A stretch of 64,000 nucleotides of DNA, from the NCBI RefSeq assembly GCF_027111355.2, contig NZ_CP114291.2, positions 2,418,001 through 2,482,000 on the forward strand, read 5' to 3'. Source of the DNA: Flavobacterium eburneipallidum (GTDB lineage Bacteria; Bacteroidota; Bacteroidia; Flavobacteriales; Flavobacteriaceae). Positions 24,993-33,475 of this stretch are shown in pieces. A program made the position numbers and the translations under genes. The notes under the pieces are model-generated. The model was not told where the DNA came from and searched no databases. It saw nothing but the letters and a program-made list of their open reading frames with translations. Each line of letters begins with the position of its first letter. Position 1 is the stretch's first letter.

Positions 24993-26381
24993 TTACTGCT
25001 TTTTAGCTATTTGAGCCATTAATTCTGCTTCTGCAACGAGTTTTCCATTGGCGTAAGCATTGGCTTGCATGTGGCAAATTCCTCTTCTGATAGGAGTTAT
25101 TAAATCACATTTAAAAGTCAAGGTGTCACCAGGTAATACTTTATGTTTGAATTTGACATTGTCTATTTTCATGAAATAAGTCAAATAATTTTCAGGATCA
25201 GGAACAGTGCTCAATACTAAAATTCCTCCTGTTTGCGCCATCGCTTCTACAATGATAACACCAGGCATTACTGGAGCTCCAGGGAAATGACCTACGAAAA
25301 AAGCTTCGTTCATGGTAACATTTTTCAAACCTACAATATGACTATCAGACATTTCGATAATTCTGTCCAGAAATAAGAACGGAGGTCTGTGTGGCAAAAC
25401 CGACATGATTTTGTGAATATCCATCAAAGGCTCTTGATTCAAATCATAAACAGGAACAAAATTTCTTTGTTCGATTTTGATGATTTTTGCCATTTTCTTG
25501 GCAAATTGTGTGTTTACAAAATGACCTGGTTTATTAGCAATTACTTTTCCTTGAATTCGAGTTCCAATCAGAGACAAATCTCCAACCACATCAAGTAATT
25601 TATGTCTTGCTGCTTCGTTTGGATAATGCAAAGTCAAATTATCTAAAATTCCGTTTGGTTTAACTGTAATTTCTTCTTTTCCGAAAGCTGTTTTTAGGCT
25701 ATTCATTGTTTTTTCGGAAATTTCTTTATCCACATATACAATGGCATTATTCAAATCGCCGCCTTTAATTAATCCGTTGTCTAAAAGCGATTCTAGTTCA
25801 TGCAGAAAACTAAAAGTTCTAGATTGAGCAATTTCGGTTTTAAAATCTCCAATATTTTTTAGAGTAGCATTTTGAGTTCCTAATACTTTAGTACCAAAGT
25901 CAACCATAGCAGTCACACTATAGCTATCACTTGGCATAACAATAATTTCGCTACCAGTTTCCTCGTCTGTATATGAAATTACTTCTTTGACTACATAAAT
26001 ATTTCTTTTAGCTTCTTGTTCAACAACTCCCGCCTTTTCGATAGCTTCTACAAAATATTTTGATGATCCATCCATAATAGGCAATTCTGAAGCATTTAAC
26101 TCGATAATAACATTATCTAAATCACAACCTACTAATGCAGCCAAAACGTGTTCTGGGGTTTGAATTTTAACGCCTAATTTTTCTAAATTAGTTCCTCTTT
26201 GTGTGTTGACAACATAATTTGCGTCTGCTTCAATAACAGGATGTCCTTCTAAATCTAATCTAGTAAAGGTAAAACCATTATTAATTGGCGCAGGTTTAAA
26301 AGTCATTTTAACTTCTCTTCCTGTGTGTAATCCAACTCCTGTCAGTGAAATTTCTGTTTGGATGGTCTTCTGTTTAACCAT
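24993..26381 (-). CDS. lpxC/fabZ: Bifunctional LpxC deacetylase / FabZ dehydratase
   Basis: This is a 462-aa fusion. Residues 1 to about 305 are LpxC, the Zn-dependent UDP-3-O-acyl-GlcNAc deacetylase that commits to lipid A. Zn ligands are in TPEHVLAAL and in [17 protein letters not shown]. Residues about 315-462 are FabZ, the 3-hydroxyacyl-ACP dehydratase: [11 protein letters not shown], then [20 protein letters not shown] with the catalytic His and Glu. The fusion is characteristic of Bacteroidota and places lipid A and fatty acid flux under one promoter. It overlaps the upstream lpxD by 8 nt. Confidence 0.96.
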   Translation of the reverse strand: MVKQKTIQTEISLTGVGLHTGREVKMTFKPAPINNGFTFTRLDLEGHPVIEADANYVVNTQRGTNLEKLGVKIQTPEHVLAALVGCDLDNVIIELNASELPIMDGSSKYFVEAIEKAGVVEQEAKRNIYVVKEVISYTDEETGSEIIVMPSDSYSVTAMVDFGTKVLGTQNATLKNIGDFKTEIAQSRTFSFLHELESLLDNGLIKGGDLNNAIVYVDKEISEKTMNSLKTAFGKEEITVKPNGILDNLTLHYPNEAARHKLLDVVGDLSLIGTRIQGKVIANKPGHFVNTQFAKKMAKIIKIEQRNFVPVYDLNQEPLMDIHKIMSVLPHRPPFLFLDRIIEMSDSHIVGLKNVTMNEAFFVGHFPGAPVMPGVIIVEAMAQTGGILVLSTVPDPENYLTYFMKIDNVKFKHKVLPGDTLTFKCDLITPIRRGICHMQANAYANGKLVAEAELMAQIAKKQ

Positions 26382-27420
26382 TATTTTCTTTTTTTTGGTT
26401 TAATATTTCTTTTTTTATTTCTTCTATTTCTGAAACAATCTTTGGTAAATTCTTAAAATGAACATAAGACTTGCTAAAATCATTATACCCCATTGTTGGG
26501 CTTCCTTGCAACGTTTCGTTGTCTTTTATATTACGAGCAACTCCTGATTGTGCTTGAATTCTAACATTGTTACCTATCGTTAAATGACCTACAATCCCTA
26601 CTTGACCACCAATCATTCCATTACTACCAATTTTTGTAGAACCAGCAATTCCTGTTTGGGCAGCAATTACGGTATTCTCACCAATTTCTACATTATGTCC
26701 AATCTGGATTTGATTGTCGAGTTTGACTCCTTTTCTTATAATAGTCGAACCCATTGTGGCTCTATCAATCGTTGTATTGGCTCCAATATCTACATTATCT
26801 TCGATAATTACGTTTCCTATTTGTGGAATTTTTGAATAAGTTCCGTCAGGATTTGGTGCAAAACCAAAACCATCAGCCCCTATAACTACACCTGAATAAA
26901 TGAAACAATTATTTCCAATTATGGTATCTGAATGAATTTTTACGCCAGCAAAAATAGTAACATTATTTCCTAAAACTACATTGTCACCAATGAAACTATT
27001 GGGGTAAATCTTCACATCATTACCAATAACTACATTTTCACCTATATATGTGAAACTCCCCAAATAAAAATTAGCACCATATTTTGCACTTTCTGACAAA
27101 GTGGAAGGCTGTTCGATACCTACTTTATTTCCTTTTTTGGCCTGATCATAAAATTCTAGTAACTTGGTAAAAGACAAATAAGCATCTTCTACTTTAATTA
27201 ATGTTGTTGATAGTTCTCCTTCTGGAATAAAAGTGGTGTTTACAATAGTTATCGTGGCCTGTGTGGTGTAAATATAATGCAAGTATTTTGGGTTTGCCAA
27301 AAAACTTATTGAGCCTTCGGTACCCTCCTCAATTTTAGATAATTTATATACTTCGGCTTTGGGATTGCCTACGACTTCTCCATCTAAAACGCCCGCTATT
27401 TGTTCTGCTGTAAATTTCAT
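26374..27420 (-). CDS. lpxD: UDP-3-O-(3-hydroxyacyl)glucosamine N-acyltransferase
   Basis: This 348-aa enzyme performs the third step of lipid A synthesis. The N-terminal uridine-binding domain is at about 1-100. The hexapeptide helix is at about 105-310, with the catalytic His in [10 protein letters not shown] and the conserved [13 protein letters not shown] loop. The C-terminal helical extension ([19 protein letters not shown]) is as expected. It is the first gene of the lpxD - lpxC/fabZ - lpxA - efp - lpxD-like series. Its 3' end overlaps lpxC/fabZ by 8 nt. A minus-strand TATTTTTG box at 27517-27524 could be the promoter, with a leader of about 95 nt. Confidence 0.95.
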   Translation of the reverse strand: MKFTAEQIAGVLDGEVVGNPKAEVYKLSKIEEGTEGSISFLANPKYLHYIYTTQATITIVNTTFIPEGELSTTLIKVEDAYLSFTKLLEFYDQAKKGNKVGIEQPSTLSESAKYGANFYLGSFTYIGENVVIGNDVKIYPNSFIGDNVVLGNNVTIFAGVKIHSDTIIGNNCFIYSGVVIGADGFGFAPNPDGTYSKIPQIGNVIIEDNVDIGANTTIDRATMGSTIIRKGVKLDNQIQIGHNVEIGENTVIAAQTGIAGSTKIGSNGMIGGQVGIVGHLTIGNNVRIQAQSGVARNIKDNETLQGSPTMGYNDFSKSYVHFKNLPKIVSEIEEIKKEILNQKKENNG

Positions 27421-27551
27421 CTTATTGTATTGTATTTTTTATAATAATAAGATGGAACTTTCTAAAAAACGTTCGGCTTATATTCAAAAAAAATATACTA
27501 ATTTGTTTCATTTCGACAAAAATATAAAAAATTAACCTTTAATGTAGATTT

Positions 27552-28781
27552 TTATAAAAGTTGTTTAGGAAAGCAAATATAATATTTAGTTACTGATTTA
27601 GATAAGGCTCTTAAATTCAGCTGATCAGAAGCTTCTACTACGTCTTCAATTGTTTTGTCTTTTTTCAAAATTCGAATAGGTTCGGCGGCTTTGCTATAGG
27701 CTTGGTTTTTTATTTTTCCCTTAAAAATAAAATAATTCGTGTCCACAATTGAGATATTATTTTCTGATGAAAAACGTTCTTTCAACACTTGCAATTCATC
27801 AGAGGATGGCTTTTCCTCGGTTAGTTGTATTTTCAATAAATCTCTATTGATAATCATTTTACTTAAAGACGATAAAATAAAATCATCTTGATTTTGCCAA
27901 GATTTCAAAGCGCTAATAATATCAAAATCATCCAATTGGGAAAATAATTCTAGATTTTTACTATCAAAAGTTTCGATCGTAATTTTGTTTTGCATGAAGA
28001 ATAGCAAAGGTTCACTACACGGCAAAACGATTCCTTTTTGAGTCAATTCTTTAGCACGTTTTAAGACTTTTGTCAAAATTAATTCGGCTGCCAAACTGGT
28101 TTTGTGCAAATACACTTGCCAATACATTAATCGTCTGGACATCAAGAACTTTTCGACAGAGTAGATGCCTTTTTCTTCAATAACCAAAACATCATTTACA
28201 ACATTCATCATCTGAATCAAACGCTCTGAATTTACATTTCCTTCTGCCACTCCCGAATAAAAACTATCACGCTTTAAATAATCCATTCGATCCATATCCA
28301 GCTGACTGGAAATGAGTTGCAACATAAATTTTCGATGATATTCTCCTTTAAAAACTTGAATGGCTAAACTCAACTGACCATCAAATTCTATATTTAATTG
28401 GTTCATAAACAACAGTGAAATCGCTTCGTGGTGCACATCTTCCACAATACTACTTTCCATAGCGTGCGAAAAAGGACCATGACCAATATCGTGCAATAAA
28501 ATAGCTATATATAAAGCATTTTCTTCCTCTGAAGAAATAGAAACTTCTTTAAAGCGAAGTACATCAATTGCTTTTTGCATAATGTGCATACAGCCCAAAG
28601 CGTGATGGAAACGAGTATGATTGGCTCCAGGATAAACTAAATAAGACAATCCCATTTGAGAAATTCGTCTTAATCGCTGAAAATAAGGATGTTGAATTAA
28701 ATCGTAGATTAAAGCATTGGGGATGCTAATAAATCCATAAATAGGATCATTAAATATTTTTAGCTTGTTGATTTCGCTCAC
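27552..28781 (-). CDS. HD-domain phosphohydrolase (dNTPase-like)
   Basis: This protein is about 409 aa, of the YwfO/SAMHD1-like HD superfamily that hydrolyses deoxynucleoside triphosphates. The metal-binding HD motif is clear: the first His in TRFHHALGCMHIMQ, HD in ILLHDIGHGPFSHAME and a later Asp in SSQLDMDRMDYLKRDSF. I start at the GTG at 28779-28781 (VSEINKLKIFND). The only farther start is a TTG that lies inside a TATATTTG promoter box at 28803-28810, so it cannot be on the mRNA. It is monocistronic and divergent from the WYL operon. Confidence 0.88.
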   Translation of the reverse strand: MSEINKLKIFNDPIYGFISIPNALIYDLIQHPYFQRLRRISQMGLSYLVYPGANHTRFHHALGCMHIMQKAIDVLRFKEVSISSEEENALYIAILLHDIGHGPFSHAMESSIVEDVHHEAISLLFMNQLNIEFDGQLSLAIQVFKGEYHRKFMLQLISSQLDMDRMDYLKRDSFYSGVAEGNVNSERLIQMMNVVNDVLVIEEKGIYSVEKFLMSRRLMYWQVYLHKTSLAAELILTKVLKRAKELTQKGIVLPCSEPLLFFMQNKITIETFDSKNLELFSQLDDFDIISALKSWQNQDDFILSSLSKMIINRDLLKIQLTEEKPSSDELQVLKERFSSENNISIVDTNYFIFKGKIKNQAYSKAAEPIRILKKDKTIEDVVEASDQLNLRALSKSVTKYYICFPKQLL

Positions 28782-28802
28782 TATAATTTTCTTTTTGGGT
28801 AA

Positions 28803-28810
28803 CAAATATA
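28803..28810 (-). promoter_or_regulatory. -7 box of the HD gene
   Basis: TATATTTG on the minus strand matches TAnnTTTG. It sits about 22 nt before the GTG start, which helps to fix that start. No convincing -33 element is visible. Confidence 0.5.
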
Positions 28811-28920
28811 AAGGAAATTAAGTGGCAATGAAAATTTTGTTTTGGAAATGGAAATCCATCACGACCGTCAAATAAAATAACATGAATTCTATATTTCTAA
28901 AAATCTAAACCAACTATTTA

Positions 28921-28958
28921 ACTCCGCCACAAAACGGCAGACAAATAAATGATCTTTG
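28921..28958 (+). promoter_or_regulatory. Promoter/operator element ahead of the WYL operon (copy 1)
   Basis: The sequence ACTCCGCCACA-N4-GGCA-N-AC begins at 28921 and TCTTTG lies at 28953-28958. It contains an imperfect palindrome GCC-N7-GGC at the place of a -33 element, and GATCTTTG resembles a -7 box with one mismatch. The same arrangement, with identical distances, occurs at 32443-32480. Confidence 0.6.
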
Positions 28959-28977
28959 AAAAGTAAATCCAAAAACT

Positions 28978-29877
28978 ATGTCAAAACTAATTTATTTCAA
29001 AAGGTATTTGTACGTTATCGACCGCTTGCGAAGCCGACCTTGTAGTTTCAATGAATTGCAAGAACACGTGATGCGCAAATTGGAAAACGACGATATCGAC
29101 ACAACTTTTGAATATGCCATTCGTACTTTCGAAAGGGACAAGAAAGATATTTCCACCCTTTTTGGAATTGATATTCACTACAACCGAAAAGACAAAACCT
29201 ACGCTATTGACGAAGAAGAAATCGAAGACCAATCAGTAACCCGAATGATTGATGCTTTTTCGATTCATCACGCCTTACAAAAAGGCAACAAATTATCTCC
29301 CAGCGTGTTTCTGGAAAACCGAAAATCATTAGGAACGGAGCATATTCACGGTATTATTCACGCCATACAAAATCAATACATTTTACAATTTACCCATCAA
29401 AAACATTGGGAGGATTTTAGCACACAACGTATAGTTTATCCCATTGCCATCAAAGAATCGCAACAAAGATGGTATTTAGTTGCCTTGGACAAAAAAAACG
29501 AAACTGTAAAAACCTTTGGTTTAGATCGAATTTCGAATTTAAAAATTACCGATACCAAGTTCAAACCCATTACTTATAACGTAGAAAAAGAATTTCAACA
29601 CGCTTTTGGAGTAGAGACTTATGAGGCAGCCGAAAAAGTGATTTTGGAATTTTCCAAACAACAAGGTAACTATATCAAAACATTTCCCTTGCACGAATCG
29701 CAACGCATTCTGGAGGAAACTCAAAATACTGTTGTACTGGAAATTTTCATTCACACCACCAACGATATTAAAATGGAATTGTTGAAATACGGTAGTGATG
29801 TAAAAGTGCTCTCTCCTATTTCACTTCAAAATGAAATCAAAAACAGAATTTCGGAGATGTCTAATCTTTATAAATAA
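28978..29877 (+). CDS. WYL-domain transcriptional regulator
   Basis: This 299-aa protein has an N-terminal winged HTH (about residues 1-85; RYLYVIDRLRSRPCSFNEL, then TTFEYAIRTFERDKKDI). The central WYL domain (about 120-200; QRIVYPIAIKESQQRWYLVA) carries the conserved W-Y-L neighbourhood. A C-terminal WCX-type extension follows. WYL regulators such as BrxR and CapW control phage-defence operons and bind nucleic-acid ligands. This one is the first gene of a compact operon with an exonuclease and a DUF262 nuclease. The GCC-N7-GGC element just upstream is its likely autoregulatory site. The gap to the next gene is only 2 nt. Confidence 0.9.
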   Translation: MSKLIYFKRYLYVIDRLRSRPCSFNELQEHVMRKLENDDIDTTFEYAIRTFERDKKDISTLFGIDIHYNRKDKTYAIDEEEIEDQSVTRMIDAFSIHHALQKGNKLSPSVFLENRKSLGTEHIHGIIHAIQNQYILQFTHQKHWEDFSTQRIVYPIAIKESQQRWYLVALDKKNETVKTFGLDRISNLKITDTKFKPITYNVEKEFQHAFGVETYEAAEKVILEFSKQQGNYIKTFPLHESQRILEETQNTVVLEIFIHTTNDIKMELLKYGSDVKVLSPISLQNEIKNRISEMSNLYK

Positions 29878-29879
29878 TT

Positions 29880-30080
29880 ATGGAAAAAGAAGAATTTGTG
29901 CGCTTATTTTCAAAACGGATGGATAAACTAGAGGAAACTTTTAAGGAAAAACTCCCTGATGGGATAGATGATAGAACGACAGCGACTATTCCACTGGGGT
30001 TTCTGAATCGATTAGTAATTGATGGGAGATTGTATAAGATAGAAATTTCAGGGATGAATATTACAAATTGTAATGAATAG
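29880..30080 (+). CDS. 66-aa hypothetical protein in the WYL operon
   Basis: This small, charged cytoplasmic protein starts 2 nt after the WYL stop and ends 11 nt before the exonuclease, so it is clearly part of the operon. The first half is predicted helical and rich in Lys/Glu (VRLFSKRMDKLEETFKEKL). The second half could form strands (FLNRLVIDGRLYKIEISGM). It has no TM or signal peptide. I do not recognise the family. It could be an adaptor or antitoxin-like partner, but nothing in the sequence proves this. Confidence 0.65.
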   Translation: MEKEEFVRLFSKRMDKLEETFKEKLPDGIDDRTTATIPLGFLNRLVIDGRLYKIEISGMNITNCNE

Positions 30081-30091
30081 CAATTAAACTT

Positions 30092-30565
30092 ATGGATTGT
30101 TTTACCGCAATAGATTTTGAAACCGCAACGGGTTATAGAAATAGCATTTGTCAGGTTGGATTGGTAAGAATAGAAAACGGAATCATAACCCAAGAAGTCA
30201 ATATATTGGTACAACCACCCGATAATTATTATTGGAGTCGTTTTACAGACATTCACGGGATTGCGGCAAAAGACACTTTGAACTCACCCACTTTCGACCA
30301 AGTTTGGCATCAAATTGCGCCTTATATCAAAGACCAAAATGTAGTGGCACACAATGGTTTTGGCTTTGATTTCCCTGTTTTGGATAAAACACTAGCTTAC
30401 TATAATTTACCAACTCCCGACTACAATAAATTTTGCACTTATAAGATTTATAGGTCAAATTTAGCTACCTTGTGCGAAGAATATAATATTCCGTTAAACC
30501 ATCACGATGCGTTGAGCGATGCTAAGGCTTGTGCGGAGTTGTTGTTGAGGAGGTTAAAAGATTAA
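30092..30565 (+). CDS. DEDDh 3'-5' exonuclease (DnaQ-like)
   Basis: This 157-aa stand-alone exonuclease domain has all five acidic/His positions: D8 and E10 in FTAIDFETA, D93 in NGFGFDFPVL, H138 and D143 in NHHDALSDAKACAELL. It resembles the DNA polymerase III epsilon/oligoribonuclease group and should remove nucleotides from a single-stranded 3' end with two metal ions. It lacks any polymerase-binding or BRCT extension. It sits between the 66-aa protein (11 nt) and the DUF262 nuclease (22 nt) in the WYL operon, so a role in nucleic-acid degradation during defence is plausible. Confidence 0.9.
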   Translation: MDCFTAIDFETATGYRNSICQVGLVRIENGIITQEVNILVQPPDNYYWSRFTDIHGIAAKDTLNSPTFDQVWHQIAPYIKDQNVVAHNGFGFDFPVLDKTLAYYNLPTPDYNKFCTYKIYRSNLATLCEEYNIPLNHHDALSDAKACAELLLRRLKD

Positions 30566-30587
30566 CAAATAAAAAACTAAATAAATA

Positions 30588-32384
30588 ATGGAAATAGAAA
30601 AAAAATTTACAATTAATGCAAAAACTTGCACACTAAAATACAATAATCAAAATGGGCAAGCAATTGTATTAGATAATAAAACAAAATACATCATTCCTAT
30701 ATATCAAAGACCTTACTCTTGGACTGAAGATCAAATCATAAAATTTATTTCTGATATTTTCACTTCTTATTGGGGAAATGATTGTTTATCAAACGAAGAA
30801 CCAATGTTTATAGGAACAATGCAATTATCCGAAAAAAATGAGGAGAAACAAGAAATAATAGATGGACAACAGCGAATATCAACTTTTTTAATTCTAATCA
30901 AAGTTTTAAAGAATAAATTTCCTAATTGCAGTGAATTAGAAAAAATAAATCTTAATTGGTTGATTACAAGAGTAAATAATGGAACGCAACAAATATTTCT
31001 CGAAGAAATGATTGCGGATGAATTAATAATATCTATGGAAAATTCATTAAATCCTTATTTAAAAAACGCATATTTAATAAAGCAACTAATAAATGAAAAA
31101 GTCGACAGTAACGATGAAAATCTGGGAGATTTTGAAATAGACCGCTTTATAAAGTATTTGTTTAGCAATATTTATTTTGTAATAATCGAAACACAAGCTG
31201 GACTTTCAAAAACTTTACAAATATTCAATGCAATCAATACAACTGGTTTGGACTTGAATGGAAGTGATCTCTTTAAAATCAGGATGTACGAGTACCTTAC
31301 TGATATAAAACAAAAAGAAGAAAATTCTTTTGAAGAAATTAGCGAACTATACAAAAAAATAGACAAATATAATTCTGATTTAGGCTCTAAAAAATCTAAC
31401 ATTAATGACATTCTCAACATATATCAATATATTTTGATAGCAAAATATAATTTACCCGTTACGCTTTACAGTTATGGAACAGATACTTTCTTTGAAAGGT
31501 TATTTGATAGCATACTGAATATAAATCAGTGGGAACATTTCAAAAACAATATTAAAGATGTTGAACTTTCGATAAAAGATATAGATCGAATAATCGAAGT
31601 CCGTTATGCTTGGCAAAAACATTATTATGCAACAGCAGAAGATGCTTGTGCGATGCACTTTATATGGTGGTCAAGATATGGTAGATATTGGAAACTAATA
31701 TTTGTATTTTTATATAAGTTTGACAATACCGAAGATTCATTTGATAAAATGTTCTTGTTTACTAGACAATTGAGTAAATTATATACTATTTATAGTATAA
31801 GATTTCAAAAATCCATAAATCATATTCATACATTCACTTATTCTGTAATTAATAAAATTATTAATGGGTCTTTTGAAGAAATCGTTGAACTTATTAATAA
31901 TGAAATTGGTACGATTGAAAATCATAGAGGATGGAATAATTTAGAAAACACTTTAAATGGAAATATTATTTACAATGGAAAGTTAAAAAATATACTTTGT
32001 CGTTTATCAGCAATGCTTGAAGAAAATTACAAAACTTCAAATTTTGAAGAATCAGAAAAAATCAGGGTAAATTTATTTGAACAAGAAATTGACATTGAGC
32101 ATATTCAATCTTATAATGATAGTGACGGAGAAAAACGAGAAGATGTTTGGGAGGAATGGGGTGAAGAAATTAATTCTATTGGAAATTTGATTGTATTGGA
32201 ACAATATATAAATCGTTCAATAAGTAATAATCCATATCCTGAAAAAATAATACGTTATCCTGAAAGTCTTTACTCAATTGTTGGTAAACACGTTGAAAAA
32301 CACAAAGAATGGAACTTAAATTTATGTAAAAAACGAAAAGAATATGAAATCAAAAAAATCGTGAATTATCTATTTGAAAAATAA
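30588..32384 (+). CDS. DUF262/DUF1524 (GmrSD-like) nuclease
   Basis: This 598-aa protein has an N-terminal DUF262 (ParB/Srx-like NTPase) domain with the signatures IPIYQRPYSW (residues 36-45) and IDGQQRISTF (91-100). A long helical middle follows, then a C-terminal DUF1524 HNH-like nuclease domain with DIEHIQ (502-507) and SIGNLIVLEQYINRSISNN. This is the domain order of single-chain GmrSD type IV restriction enzymes and of SspE. Those enzymes cut or nick modified or unprotected phage DNA under NTP control. It is the last gene of the WYL operon and is followed by a strong terminator. It may be a modification-dependent restriction enzyme; the target is unknown. Confidence 0.88.
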   Translation: MEIEKKFTINAKTCTLKYNNQNGQAIVLDNKTKYIIPIYQRPYSWTEDQIIKFISDIFTSYWGNDCLSNEEPMFIGTMQLSEKNEEKQEIIDGQQRISTFLILIKVLKNKFPNCSELEKINLNWLITRVNNGTQQIFLEEMIADELIISMENSLNPYLKNAYLIKQLINEKVDSNDENLGDFEIDRFIKYLFSNIYFVIIETQAGLSKTLQIFNAINTTGLDLNGSDLFKIRMYEYLTDIKQKEENSFEEISELYKKIDKYNSDLGSKKSNINDILNIYQYILIAKYNLPVTLYSYGTDTFFERLFDSILNINQWEHFKNNIKDVELSIKDIDRIIEVRYAWQKHYYATAEDACAMHFIWWSRYGRYWKLIFVFLYKFDNTEDSFDKMFLFTRQLSKLYTIYSIRFQKSINHIHTFTYSVINKIINGSFEEIVELINNEIGTIENHRGWNNLENTLNGNIIYNGKLKNILCRLSAMLEENYKTSNFEESEKIRVNLFEQEIDIEHIQSYNDSDGEKREDVWEEWGEEINSIGNLIVLEQYINRSISNNPYPEKIIRYPESLYSIVGKHVEKHKEWNLNLCKKRKEYEIKKIVNYLFEK

Positions 32385-32399
32385 AGTTTTAATAGCCAC

Positions 32400-32429
32400 A
32401 ACGACACTCCCACCCGAGTGTCGTTTTTT
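32400..32429 (+). terminator. Terminator of the WYL operon
   Basis: A 10-bp stem (aacgacactc at 32400-32409, gagtgtcgtt at 32416-32425) with a 6-nt loop is followed by a T-tract, 15 bp after the DUF262 stop. It is a clear intrinsic terminator that separates the operon from the following element and small gene. Confidence 0.9.
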
Positions 32430-32442
32430 ATACAAAAAAAAC

Positions 32443-32480
32443 ACTCCGCCACACTTTGGCACACTCCCCTACTTTCTTTG
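32443..32480 (+). promoter_or_regulatory. Promoter/operator element ahead of the Asp-box gene (copy 2)
   Basis: The sequence ACTCCGCCACA-N4-GGCA-N-AC begins at 32443 and TCTTTG lies at 32475-32480, in the same phase as the copy ahead of the WYL gene. Here the palindrome is better, GCCA-N5-TGGC (13 bp). This suggests that the small gene is controlled by the same factor as the WYL operon. Confidence 0.6.
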
Positions 32481-32519
32481 TAAGATGGGAAAGCCGAAAA
32501 CCAATTTAGAGTAGGCAAA

Positions 32520-32768
32520 ATGAAAACAAATAGTATTATGGCACAAATGATTTTAAAAGGAAAAAAAATGATTCGCATTAATCCAACAACGAAAACCAAA
32601 ATTGAATATTCTACCAATGATGGAAGAAGCTGGATTTCACGGTATAATTCCAGCAGCTGTGGCGATTTTAATGATTTAACCGACAATGGCAAAGAAATTT
32701 TAGGAATAACCTCAAAAGGATTGTATTATTCTACCAACGATGGCAGAAGTTGGATCAAAAGGAGTTAA
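32520..32768 (+). CDS. Small Asp-box repeat protein
   Basis: This protein is at most 82 aa, made of two near-identical units of the type YSTNDGRSWI separated by a SSSCGDFNDLTDNGKEILGITSKG segment. STNDGRSW resembles the Asp-box (BNR) motif S-x-D-x-G-x-[ST]-W. A single two-unit protein is too short for a propeller on its own. The start at 32520 gives the longest form; ATGs at 32538 and 32568 are also possible. It has no signal peptide. It carries its own copy of the WYL-operon promoter element and a hairpin terminator 22 bp after the stop. The function is unknown. Confidence 0.7.
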   Translation: MKTNSIMAQMILKGKKMIRINPTTKTKIEYSTNDGRSWISRYNSSSCGDFNDLTDNGKEILGITSKGLYYSTNDGRSWIKRS

Positions 32769-32789
32769 AGACCATTTGCTTCAAGATAT

Positions 32790-32824
32790 ATCTTTGTCAA
32801 AGTCAAAAAAACTTTGACAAAGAT
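32790..32824 (+). terminator. Hairpin after the Asp-box gene
   Basis: A perfect 14-bp stem (atctttgtcaaagt at 32790-32803, actttgacaaagat at 32811-32824) with a 7-nt A-rich loop follows the Asp-box gene. It lacks a strong T-tract but is the only hairpin at this 3' end. Confidence 0.6.
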
Positions 32825-32846
32825 TCTCAAAATACCTAAACAACAA

Positions 32847-32876
32847 AAAAGGCATTACGATTATGCAATGCCTTTT
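32847..32876 (-). terminator. Terminator of the DinB gene
   Basis: A 10-bp stem (aaaaggcatt at 32847-32856, aatgcctttt at 32867-32876), followed on the minus strand by TTTTTTG, lies 20 bp beyond the DinB-family stop. Confidence 0.8.
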
Positions 32877-32895
32877 GATTCTGTTTGTGTAAATG

Positions 32896-33411
32896 CTACA
32901 AATACCTTTCCTGAAAAACCTTCTGATGGTGTTTCAAATGTCCAATAATCAAAAATCCAATAGCTCTTACTGAAATGGGATGTTCGGACGCAATTCCCAT
33001 TCGGGTTAATTGTTCTTCTGAAAAACTTTTGAACAACAATAAATTAGAATGTCTTACAGCGGAAAATTCGGTTAATAATTCTTGAAGATTTCTACTATTG
33101 CCATTGGTATTTTCGACATAATCATTTTCTTCGAATCCAGGTAATGGGGTTTTGTCATTTCTAGAAATTCTCAAAGCACGATATGCAAAAATCCTTTCGG
33201 TATCTATGATATGCTGAATAATTTCTTTGATTGTCCACTTTCCATCGGCATACCGATAATCAAATTTGTCCATTGGAATATTCTGGACAAATTTGATAAA
33301 ATCGTGTAAGCTAATTTCTAATTCTTCCAATAATTCCACATTATCAATTGCGTTGATATAAGTCGCATTGAATTGAGAATACTCATTTACGGGTAACTGA
33401 TTGGAATTCAT
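32896..33411 (-). CDS. DinB-family protein
   Basis: This 171-aa four-helix-bundle protein of the DinB/YfiT superfamily often binds Zn/Ni and is linked to bacillithiol or other thiol transferases. The probable metal His residues lie in TIKEIIQHIIDTERIFAYR and in the C-terminal GHLKHHQKVFQERYL. The sequence GKWTIKEIIQHI is a family hallmark. It follows ppc in the same orientation, separated by an AATCTAAA tract. The substrate cannot be read from the sequence. Confidence 0.88.
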   Translation of the reverse strand: MNSNQLPVNEYSQFNATYINAIDNVELLEELEISLHDFIKFVQNIPMDKFDYRYADGKWTIKEIIQHIIDTERIFAYRALRISRNDKTPLPGFEENDYVENTNGNSRNLQELLTEFSAVRHSNLLLFKSFSEEQLTRMGIASEHPISVRAIGFLIIGHLKHHQKVFQERYL

Positions 33412-33437
33412 ATTTTAATTTTAATCTTTCTTTGAAA

Positions 33438-33470
33438 CAATCTAAATTCTAAAATCTAAACTCTAAAATT
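33438..33470. repeat. AATCTAAA-rich repeat tract
   Basis: Four imperfect units (CAATCTAAATTC, TAAAATCTAAAC, TCTAAAATT) lie between ppc and the DinB gene, of the same type and orientation as the tracts at 23430 and 58611. Confidence 0.7.
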
Positions 33471-33475
33471 ATTTT

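Noticed and set aside
29861..30256. 131-aa minus-strand frame across the 66-aa gene and exonuclease start
   Set aside because: Antisense to a complete DEDDh motif and to a tightly spaced operon. No recognisable protein.
32366..32692. 108-aa minus-strand frame over the operator element and Asp-box gene
   Set aside because: It runs antisense through the terminator, the operator element and the repeated STNDGRSW units. The plus-strand frame explains the sequence better.
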